Positions 1 through 5,836 of a stretch of 14,612 bases of DNA are shown one piece after another. Position numbers and translations under genes: made by a program. The notes under the pieces are model-generated. The model was not told where the DNA came from. It saw nothing but the letters and a program-made list of their open reading frames with translations, and ran no database searches. The DNA comes from Methylobacterium sp. (GTDB taxonomy: Bacteria > Pseudomonadota > Alphaproteobacteria > Rhizobiales > Beijerinckiaceae): assembly GCA_021154065.1 (NCBI GenBank), contig JAJKJG010000298.1:1-14612 (forward strand). Reading direction: 5' to 3'. Every line of letters starts with the position of its first letter. The stretch's first letter is position 1.

Positions 1-441
1 ACGCTCCTCGCCGCGGGCGCCGATCCCGCCCTCCTCGACAGCCAGCGCTACGACGCCGTGACGATCGCGGCGGTGCGCGACGACGCCGCGATGGTCGAGG
101 CGCTGATCGCCGGCGGCGCGAGCGCTGCGCTCGTCACCAGCGTCTATGACGGCACCGCGCTGATCGCTGCGGCGCATCTCGGGCATGACGGCGTCGTCCG
201 GGAGCTGATCCGCGCCGGCGCGCCGCTCGACCATGTCAACAATCTCGGCTGGACGGCGCTCCTCGAGGCGGTGATTCTCGGGCAAGGCGGGCGCCGCCAT
301 CAGGAAACGGTGCGGGCGCTCGTCGAGGCCGGCGCCGACGTCAACATCGCCGACCGCCAAGGCGTGACGCCGCTCGGTCACGCGCGCTCGCGAGGCTACG
401 CCGCGATCGTCGCGATGCTGGAGCGTGCGGGCGCGCGTTGA
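1..441 (+). CDS. Ankyrin-repeat protein, C-terminal part (5' end outside the window)
   Basis: The frame is open from base 1, so this is the last 146 residues of a longer protein. A GTG at 58 is only an internal codon: the residues before it (LLAAGADPALLDSQ) already read as ankyrin sequence. About four ankyrin units can be seen, each with the typical helix-turn pattern and loops such as LIAGGAS, LIRAGAPLDHVNN, GWTALLEAV, LVEAGADVNIADRQG and VTPLGHARSRG. The last unit ends in AMLERAGAR and a TGA stop. Ankyrin repeats are protein-binding scaffolds; they do not show the partner or the cellular location, and any signal peptide would be in the missing N-terminus. The downstream LysE-type gene is convergent, with 11 bases between the stops. 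Assignment to the fold is firm; function is unknown. Confidence 0.85.
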   Translation, partial: TLLAAGADPALLDSQRYDAVTIAAVRDDAAMVEALIAGGASAALVTSVYDGTALIAAAHLGHDGVVRELIRAGAPLDHVNNLGWTALLEAVILGQGGRRHQETVRALVEAGADVNIADRQGVTPLGHARSRGYAAIVAMLERAGAR

Positions 442-447
442 CGCGCC
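430..447. terminator. Short GC hairpin between convergent genes
   Basis: GGCGCG (430-435) and CGCGCC (442-447) form a perfect six-base stem around a six-base loop that contains the ankyrin gene's stop codon. No T-run follows on either strand. It could help end both convergent transcripts, but short GC palindromes are expected by chance in DNA this GC-rich. Confidence 0.2.
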
Positions 448-452
448 GCCGC

Positions 453-1070
453 TCACGCCGGGCGTCGCGCGAGCGACAGCCAGACGCCGCCGCCGATGAG
501 CACCGCGCCTGAGGCGCGCCCGAGGAGGCGGGCGCGGGCGGGCTTCATGAACCAGGCCCGCCCGAGCCCCGCCGCGATGCCCCAGATGGTGTCGGTGACC
601 GCCGCCATCACGACCGAGACGGCGCACATCATGGCGAGCTGGAACTCGGCCGGCAGCGACGGGTCGACGAACTGCGGCAGGAAGGCGGTGAAGAAGGCGA
701 TCGTCTTCGGGTTCGAGAGCGCGACGAGGAAGCCGCGCCAGAAATGCACCCGGCCCGGCGGCGCCGCCATCTCGGCCTCGCGCCCGGCGTGGCGCCAGGC
801 CTGGAGCCCGAGCCAGACGAGATAGGCGGCGCCGGCCCACCGGATCGCCTCGAACAGCGGCGCCGAGCTCTTGAGGATCCAGGACAAGCCGAAGGCGATC
901 GCGGTGACGAGGATGGCGTTGCCGCTGACGGTGCCGGCAACCGTCACGAGCGCGGCGCGCGGCCCTTGCGTCGCGCCGGTGGCGATGACGAGCGTCACGA
1001 TCGGCCCCGGGGTCACGACGAGCACGAGGGTGATGAGGAGAAAGGCGAGGAAGAGCTCGGGGTTGAGCAT
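453..1070 (-). CDS. LysE/RhtB-family amino-acid exporter
   Basis: The 205-residue product matches the usual length of LysE/RhtB (Rht, resistance to homoserine/threonine) exporters, inner-membrane proteins that export amino acids or related small molecules. Visible family marks are the N-terminal helix followed by T20-P21-G22-P23, the glycine-rich second helix (GTVSGNAILV), and the conserved L-S-N-P-K stretch at 118-122 followed by FFTAFLPQF. About six hydrophobic segments can be counted. The start is ATG at 1070, with GAGGAG (1076-1081 on the opposite strand) five bases upstream. The substrate cannot be read from sequence. No LysR-type regulator adjoins it; the neighbours are the convergent ankyrin gene and the degraded membrane gene upstream on the same strand. 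Confidence 0.9.
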   Translation of the reverse strand: MLNPELFLAFLLITLVLVVTPGPIVTLVIATGATQGPRAALVTVAGTVSGNAILVTAIAFGLSWILKSSAPLFEAIRWAGAAYLVWLGLQAWRHAGREAEMAAPPGRVHFWRGFLVALSNPKTIAFFTAFLPQFVDPSLPAEFQLAMMCAVSVVMAAVTDTIWGIAAGLGRAWFMKPARARLLGRASGAVLIGGGVWLSLARRPA

Positions 1071-1118
1071 CGGGGCTCCTCGGATTCGGGATCGGGCTAT
1101 TTCATCCGGCTCTCGAAG

Positions 1119-1475
1119 CTAGAACAGGTGCGCGAGCCTAGCGACCGCCGCTCCGATTGCCATCACAGCACAGAAAATTGGAGCGAGGCAGTCAAGGCCG
1201 AGTAGGCGAGCACTCCGCACTGTCATGTCCGTCCAAAATCGGCCGACCTTTCGTTTGGCGCGCGAGACTGCCTGGTTAAGCGCAGAAAGCTCCTCAGCGG
1301 TGTTGTTCAGCGCCATGGCCAGCCGGCCCGATTGCTGCTCAATGTTGACAACGAGCGACTGTAAGTGCAGGGCACGATTCTGATCGAACACCGCAGAGAC
1401 GTTCACGTCTCTTGAATTGTTTAACAAGGATGTGGCTGCTCGAACTTCAGAGGTCCCTTGCTCTATGCGGCGCAA
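1119..1475 (-). CDS. C-terminal fragment of the broken membrane gene (coiled coil plus membrane helix)
   Basis: This fragment of up to 118 residues would need a TTG start at 1475, which has no clear ribosome-binding site. Its sequence has heptad-like leucines and alanines (for example LQSLVVNIEQQ and LNNTAEELSALNQAVS), a basic patch (SRAKRKVGRF), and a final hydrophobic segment (LDCLAPIFCAVMAIGAAVA). That plan, coiled coil then a C-terminal membrane anchor, fits as the end of the protein begun at 1849. It has no family I recognise. Confidence 0.35.
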   Translation of the reverse strand: MRRIEQGTSEVRAATSLLNNSRDVNVSAVFDQNRALHLQSLVVNIEQQSGRLAMALNNTAEELSALNQAVSRAKRKVGRFWTDMTVRSARLLGLDCLAPIFCAVMAIGAAVARLAHLF

Positions 1476-1665
1476 AAGCCCATTCCCCCTCCATCTGATT
1501 GATTAAGCTTGTGATATGACGGCCCTCTAATAAAACCTTCATTTCTTCTAATGTATTTCGTAGCAGAGAGAACCTCTCGTGATGCGACTTGTCTCCAATA
1601 GTTATCGCATAGCTTTCATATACCCGAAAGCAAGACCTTATGGTTGTGAAGACTAAGCACGCCAT
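1447..1665 (-). CDS. Middle fragment of the broken membrane gene (second membrane helix)
   Basis: This is the part of the broken gene that has its own ATG (1665), giving 72 residues. The start is probably not native: the frame is open for 25 more codons upstream (to 1740), and those codons encode a polar loop and the first half of the hydrophobic helix. After the helix comes a polar, helix-rich stretch (HHERFSLLRNTLEEMKVLLEGRH). The last 12 residues, after the five-G run, look out of frame. I see no ribosome-binding site that would support independent translation, so it is listed only because some gene finders would call it. Confidence 0.3.
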   Translation of the reverse strand: MACLVFTTIRSCFRVYESYAITIGDKSHHERFSLLRNTLEEMKVLLEGRHITSLINQMEGEWAFAPHRARDL

Positions 1666-1849
1666 TAATCCGTATATTACGATCTTGTACTGACCAGACT
1701 CAAAAGTGATATCAATCCATTCAGTTTGATTTGCTTTATGTCGTAACTAGCAGCGTGACGCCCAGAAGAGCGACAGAGAATGTGAAAATCAGCAGGCGCT
1801 CCGTCGCCGCGTCAGGGGGTAGCGTCGCGTCAGATTCGCGGTCAGCCAT

Positions 1850-2207
1850 TTTCGCCTACCAAACGTGCAAAGATCGATTCCTACACGCCCTTAGCCGCCA
1901 CCTCGACACATCAGCAATGTGGCTACGCCGCAATCGCCGAAGCAGTACGATTCCCAAGCTACGTAGGACTGCAGGACGCCTCTGCGCGGTGTTGCGCCGA
2001 AAGCCGGACGACGATAGCTCGGCCGTGAAGCTTGGCCGAGGTCGCATTACCACAGGCGCGAAAAAACGTCGTGCGCGAGGCGGCTGCGTCTCTCGACGCG
2101 TGTCAGGCTATCCGCCATCAAGAACCCTGCCGTATCGCCCGAATCGGCGAGCCGGCCTTTGCCTGCGGCCCCGTCCATCGCCCGCTGCCGCCGGGCACGC
2201 GACCTCT
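1850..2207. other. Intergenic stretch with no recognisable gene
   Basis: This stretch of about 360 bases lies between the divergent broken membrane gene and the RTX gene. Open frames exist on both strands, but their translations are arginine/serine-rich low-complexity shadows without family features, and none has a convincing ribosome-binding site. No tRNA, strong terminator or tandem repeat is apparent. It must hold the promoter of the RTX gene, but I cannot pick out -35/-10 boxes with confidence. Confidence 0.5.
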
Positions 2208-2213
2208 TGAGGA
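2208..2213 (+). promoter_or_regulatory. Ribosome-binding site that decides the RTX gene start
   Basis: TGAGGA at 2208-2213 is six bases before the ATG at 2220. Another in-frame ATG at 2214 directly touches the AGGA core and has no spacing, so 2220 is the better start. Confidence 0.6.
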
Positions 2214-2219
2214 ATGCCC

Positions 2220-5200
2220 ATGGCGGCTTTCATCGGCCTCGACGACACCCCGACCTATACCGAGAACGGCGGGCTCACGGTGCTCGACGACGACGCCACG
2301 ATCGGCAGCGCCGCGAGCTACGACGGCGCCATCCTGACCCTCGCGCGGGATGGCGGGGCCAATCCGAACGACGTGTTCGACGGCAGCGGCACGCTGTCGC
2401 TGTCGGACGGTCAGGTGCTGCTCCAGGAAATCGAAGATCAGAGCAGTGAGCCGATCGACATCATCGTCGGCACCTACACGAATTCGGACGGAGCGCTCGT
2501 CATCACCTTCAACGCGGACGCGACCGGGGGCCGCGTCAACGCCGTCCTGGAGCAGATCGTCTACGGCTATGGCGGCGAAGCGCCGCCGCCCACGGCACAG
2601 ATCGACTACGCGTTCGACGACGGCCAAAGCCCCGTCGCGACGGGCAGCATCACGGTCACGCTCGTCGGCGAGAACGACCCGCCGAGCCTCGATTCGCTCA
2701 CGCCGACGGCGGCGTACCGGCCCGGCTCGCCGGGCGTGGTGCTATCCCCGAGCCTCGTCATCAACGATCTCGATTCGACGACGCTCGCCGGCGCCGTGGT
2801 CCAGATCGTCGACAGGCCCGACGAGCCCCTCATCCCCGAGACCTCCACGGACACGCCCGACGCCGACGACGTGCTCTCGGCCGATCCCGGCGCCACCGGC
2901 ATCGACGTGCTCTACAACCCGGCGACGCACGCCCTGACGCTCTCCGGCACCGCCACCCTCGACCAGTATCGGCAGGTCCTCGCCACGGTCGCCTACAGCT
3001 CGACGGATGCCGATCCGAGCCAGGGCGGCGCAAGCACGACCCGCAGCATCACGTGGCAGCTCGACGACGGCGGCCGCGACCACAACCTGAGCACCGTCCA
3101 GACCACCGTCCTCCACTTCATCCCGTCGCTCGATCTCGACGGCAGCGCCGCCGGCGACGGCTTCGCGACCGCCTACACCGAGAACGACCCGGCCGTGCCG
3201 ATCGCCGATACGGATGCGGTCGTCACGAACCCGGCCGGCAACCTGACCTTCGCGACGATCACCCTGACGAACGCGAAGCCCGGCGACAGCCTCGCGATCG
3301 GCGCGCTGCCGGGCGGGATCACCGGCACGGTCGACACCACGTCGGTTCCGGGCCAGATCATCGTCGGGCTCGGCGGAGCAGCCTCGCCGGCGAACTACCA
3401 GGCGGCGCTGCGCCAAGTGGTGTTCGGCAGCTCGAGCGAAAACCCCCACACGCCCCCCCGCGACATCACGGTCGTGGTCGGCGACGAGACCGAGTCCAGC
3501 AACACCGCCCACACGACAATCGCGGTCACCGCCGTCAACGACGCGCCGGTGGCGCAGGCCGGATCGGCGAGCGGCAACGAGGACACGACGATCTTCGGCA
3601 ACGCCGTCGCGACCGACGCCGACAACACGGCGGCGCAGCTCACCTACAGCCTCGTCGGCGTAAACGGCGGCGCGACCCACGGCACGGTGGCGCTGAACCC
3701 GGACGGCAGCTTCACCTACGCCCCGGCAGCGGACTTCAACGGCACCGACAGCTTCAGCTTCAAGGCGAACGACGGCGCCCTCGACAGCAACACCGCGTCG
3801 GTCGCCATCACCGTCGGGCCGGTCAACGACGCGCCGGTGCTCGGCGGCGACGATGCCATCACGGTCGCGGAGGGCGGAACCGTCGCGGTGACGACCGCCG
3901 ACCTCACGGCGAGCGACGTCGACAACGGCGCCGCAGAGCTCGTCTACACGGTGACGAGCACGTCGCATGGCAGCGTACTGAAGAGCGGCGCCGCGGCGGC
4001 GAGCTTCACGCAAGCCGACCTCGCCGCGAGCCTGGTCTCGTTCAGCCACGACGGCAGCGAGCTTGACGGCAGCTTCACGGTGTCTCTCACCGACGGCACC
4101 GCGGCGCCGCAGGGCGCGACCGTCACGGCCACGGTCAGTCCGCACGTCAACGACGCGCCGGTGCTCGGCGGCGACGACGCGATCACCGTCGTGAACGGCG
4201 GTGCGGTCGTGGTGACGACCGCGGATCTCACCGCCAGTGACCCTGACAACACGCCGGCCGAGCTCGTGTACACCGTCACTGGGGCCACGCACGGCGTCAT
4301 CCGGCGGAGCGGCGCCGCGACGGCGAGCTTCACGCAGGCGGATCTCGCCGCGAACCTCGTCTCGTTCCAGCACGACGGCAGCGGCGCCGCCGGCGGCTTC
4401 ACCGTATCCTTGAGCGACGGCGGCGCGCCGGCGCAGACCGCGACCGTGACCGCGACGGTCTCGAGCGGGCTCGCGCCGACCGACATCACCGGCGGTCCGC
4501 TCGCGATCGCCGAGAACAGCCCCGACGGGGCGCTCGTCGGCACCGTCACCGGCCAGGATCCCGACGGCCAGCCCCTCGCCTACACCCTGACGGACAACGG
4601 CGGCGGCCGGTTTGCGATCGACAACGCCGGCAACATCACCGTCGCGAACGGCATCCTCCTCGATTTCGAGCCGGCGCCGGGGCACATCATCGTGGCGCGG
4701 GTGACGGACATCGACGGGCTTTCCTTCGACAAGGCGTTCACGGTCGCGGTCGGCGATCTCGAGCCGGAGGTCGCGATCGGCGGGCCGGGACCCGACACGC
4801 TCTTCGCAGGCGCTGCCGCCGACACGCTCAACGGCGGCGGCGGCGACGACGTGCTCCTCGGCGGCGGCGGCAACGACTATCTCGTCGGCGGCGGCGGCAA
4901 CGACAAGCTCTTCGGGGAGGCCGGCAACGACACCGTCATCGGCGCCGACGGCAACGACTACCTGAACGGCGGCGCCGACGACGACCTCATCGTCGGCAAC
5001 GGCGGCGCCGACACGCTCCTCGGCGATAGCGGCAACGATTATCTCGACGGCGGCGACGGCGCCGATCTCCTCTTTGGCGGGTCCGGCACCGACACGGTGC
5101 TCGGCGCCGGCGGCGACGACTACGTCAACGGCGGGGCGGGCGACGACCTCGTCTTCGGCGGCGACGGCGCCGACACGCTGCTCGGCGAGGACGGCAACGA

Positions 5201-5633
5201 CTACCTCAACGGCGAGAACGGCAACGACATCATCTTCGCGCATGACGGCAACGACACCGTCATCGGCGGCGACGGCGACGACTACCTCAGCGCCGGCGCC
5301 GGCGACGACGTCCTCGTCGGCGGCAACGGCAACGACACGCTGTTTGCCGGCTCCGGCAGCGACTACCTCAAGGGCGACGCCGGCGACGACAGGTTCATCT
5401 TCGACGCGACGTTCCAGACGAGCCTCGTCATCGACTTCACGCCCGGCGCCGGGCCTGTGGGCCACGACGTGATCCAGTTCGCGACCGCGACCTTCGCGAA
5501 TTTCGCCGACGCGATGGCGCACGCCGTGCAGGACGGCACCAACACCATCTTCACCGACGCCGGCGGACACACCCTGACGCTGGCGAACGTGCTCAAGACG
5601 AGCCTCGTCACCGAGGATTTCACCTTCGTCTGA
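2220..5633 (+). CDS. Large RTX calcium-binding, cadherin/VCBS-like secreted protein
   Basis: The product is 1137 residues counted from ATG 2220 and has no N-terminal signal peptide. Residues 1-438 hold three roughly 100-150 residue modules, two beginning YTEN-, each closing on a strand such as IDYAFDDGQ or ITWQLDDGG. Residues 439-534 form a bacterial cadherin-like (tandem-95 type) domain beginning VNDAPV and containing DGSFTYAPAADFNGTDSFSF. Residues 535-642 and 643-750 are two near-identical 108-residue domains, also beginning VNDAPV. Residues 751-854 form a cadherin-type domain (AIAENSPDGALVGTV, GQDPDG, LDFE). Residues 855-1059 hold about 22 RTX nonapeptides (GGxGxDxUx), which bind calcium in a parallel beta-roll. 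The last 78 residues (SLVIDFTPGAG, ending EDFTFV) resemble RTX C-termini that carry the uncleaved type I secretion signal. Secretion by a type I ABC/MFP/outer-membrane system is inferred; none is in the window. A surface-adhesin or matrix role is likely; no catalytic domain was seen. Confidence 0.9.
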   Translation: MAAFIGLDDTPTYTENGGLTVLDDDATIGSAASYDGAILTLARDGGANPNDVFDGSGTLSLSDGQVLLQEIEDQSSEPIDIIVGTYTNSDGALVITFNADATGGRVNAVLEQIVYGYGGEAPPPTAQIDYAFDDGQSPVATGSITVTLVGENDPPSLDSLTPTAAYRPGSPGVVLSPSLVINDLDSTTLAGAVVQIVDRPDEPLIPETSTDTPDADDVLSADPGATGIDVLYNPATHALTLSGTATLDQYRQVLATVAYSSTDADPSQGGASTTRSITWQLDDGGRDHNLSTVQTTVLHFIPSLDLDGSAAGDGFATAYTENDPAVPIADTDAVVTNPAGNLTFATITLTNAKPGDSLAIGALPGGITGTVDTTSVPGQIIVGLGGAASPANYQAALRQVVFGSSSENPHTPPRDITVVVGDETESSNTAHTTIAVTAVNDAPVAQAGSASGNEDTTIFGNAVATDADNTAAQLTYSLVGVNGGATHGTVALNPDGSFTYAPAADFNGTDSFSFKANDGALDSNTASVAITVGPVNDAPVLGGDDAITVAEGGTVAVTTADLTASDVDNGAAELVYTVTSTSHGSVLKSGAAAASFTQADLAASLVSFSHDGSELDGSFTVSLTDGTAAPQGATVTATVSPHVNDAPVLGGDDAITVVNGGAVVVTTADLTASDPDNTPAELVYTVTGATHGVIRRSGAATASFTQADLAANLVSFQHDGSGAAGGFTVSLSDGGAPAQTATVTATVSSGLAPTDITGGPLAIAENSPDGALVGTVTGQDPDGQPLAYTLTDNGGGRFAIDNAGNITVANGILLDFEPAPGHIIVARVTDIDGLSFDKAFTVAVGDLEPEVAIGGPGPDTLFAGAAADTLNGGGGDDVLLGGGGNDYLVGGGGNDKLFGEAGNDTVIGADGNDYLNGGADDDLIVGNGGADTLLGDSGNDYLDGGDGADLLFGGSGTDTVLGAGGDDYVNGGAGDDLVFGGDGADTLLGEDGNDYLNGENGNDIIFAHDGNDTVIGGDGDDYLSAGAGDDVLVGGNGNDTLFAGSGSDYLKGDAGDDRFIFDATFQTSLVIDFTPGAGPVGHDVIQFATATFANFADAMAHAVQDGTNTIFTDAGGHTLTLANVLKTSLVTEDFTFV
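3822..4469 (+). repeat. Two tandem 324-bp copies inside the RTX gene
   Basis: Copies at 3822-4145 and 4146-4469 each encode 108 residues starting VNDAPVLGGDDAIT and sharing VTTADLTASD, AELVYTVT and ASFTQADLAA. Their length is identical, with no gap, and the DNA is clearly similar by eye with mostly synonymous or conservative differences. This is a direct domain duplication. Confidence 0.85.
4893..5378 (+). repeat. Six tandem 81-bp units in the RTX region (three nonapeptides each)
   Basis: Starting at 4893, the RTX nonapeptides fall into six consecutive 81-base units. The residue after the conserved Asp is K/L/L/L/I/V in the first nonapeptide, Thr in all six second nonapeptides (DTVIG, DTLLG, DTVLG, DTLLG, DTVIG, DTLFA) and Tyr in all six third nonapeptides (DYLNG, DYLDG, DYVNG, DYLNG, DYLSA, DYLKG). 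Unit boundaries are 4893, 4974, 5055, 5136, 5217 and 5298. Confidence 0.9.
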
Positions 5634-5660
5634 GGGCGAAGACGCGGCGCGCTAGCGCGC

Positions 5661-5685
5661 GATGACGCCTCGTCGAGTCGTCATC
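5661..5685 (+). terminator. Hairpin downstream of the RTX gene
   Basis: GATGACG (5661-5667) pairs perfectly with CGTCATC (5679-5685), with two more pairs inside after one mismatch, 28 bases past the RTX stop. A pyrimidine-rich stretch follows but not a clean T-run. A perfect 14-base palindrome, GCGCGCTAGCGCGC, sits just before it at 5647-5660. It is a plausible transcript end for the RTX gene. Confidence 0.35.
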
Positions 5686-5705
5686 CCGCTCTACCTCTTT
5701 GCTTG

Positions 5706-5752
5706 AGCATGATCTTTTCCGAAAACCGGTAGCCACTTTTCGGGATCATGCT
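5706..5752. repeat. Hyphomicrobiales-type intergenic palindromic repeat
   Basis: AGCATGATC (5706-5714) pairs with GATCATGCT (5744-5752), and CCGAAAA (5719-5725) pairs with TTTTCGG (5737-5743). Together they give a two-part stem with an asymmetric bulge and an 11-base loop. From memory, an almost identical element occurs in many copies between genes in Bradyrhizobium-like and related genomes. Its function is not established; it may be a REP-like mobile or structural repeat. Confidence 0.75.
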
Positions 5753-5782
5753 TTGAAAGGTGAGCGCCGCGTTAACGGCGAG

Positions 5783-5816
5783 CGTCGCAATTGCGCGCCG
5801 ATTGCGACGTTTATTT
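5783..5816 (+). terminator. Terminator-like hairpin just upstream of the TadG-like gene
   Basis: CGTCGCAAT (5783-5791) and ATTGCGACG (5801-5809) form a perfect nine-pair stem with a nine-base loop, followed at once by TTTATTT (5810-5816). A smaller hairpin, CGCCG/CGGCG (5765-5780), precedes it. It ends 20 bases before the ATG at 5837, so it may be a terminator for upstream transcription or an attenuator in the leader of the next gene. Confidence 0.5.
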
Positions 5817-5836
5817 GAGCGGTCGCGGCTAGGCTC

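Larger units (their letters stand above)
1119..1849 (-). pseudogene. Frameshifted small membrane/coiled-coil protein in an AT-rich island
   Basis: Three minus-strand fragments lie end to end and read as one protein if two single-base insertions are removed. Fragment A (1849 to 1736) starts MADRESDATLPPD, has a hydrophobic helix ending LLVTT, then stops at TAA. Fragment B is open from 1740, continues HKANQTEWIDITFESGQYK into a second hydrophobic helix (VIYGLMACLVFTT), and ends near 1447. Fragment C (to 1119) carries a coiled-coil-like stretch and a C-terminal hydrophobic helix. A five-G run (C run at 1485-1489 on the plus strand) sits where B should join C; with four Gs the frame continues QMEGNGLLRRIEQ. 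The A-B junction is near 1738-1741. The rebuilt protein is about 243 residues. Base composition is clearly AT-richer than both flanks, suggesting transfer. I recognise no family. Alternatives are sequencing errors, three separate small ORFs, or recoding. Confidence 0.55.

Noticed and set aside
1731..2210. Plus-strand open frame upstream of the RTX gene
   Set aside because: TTG start, no ribosome-binding site, Arg/Ser-rich translation with no recognisable family, and it overlaps the opposite-strand membrane-gene fragment.
4782..5396. Regular repeats that might suggest a CRISPR array
   Set aside because: They are in-frame 27-base RTX nonapeptide codons with no unique spacers.
2742..5570. Long minus-strand open frame (about 940 codons) opposite the RTX gene
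   Set aside because: It mirrors the repetitive Gly/Asp coding of the RTX domain (Val/Ala/Glu-rich, repeated VVAA) and has no start context or family features.
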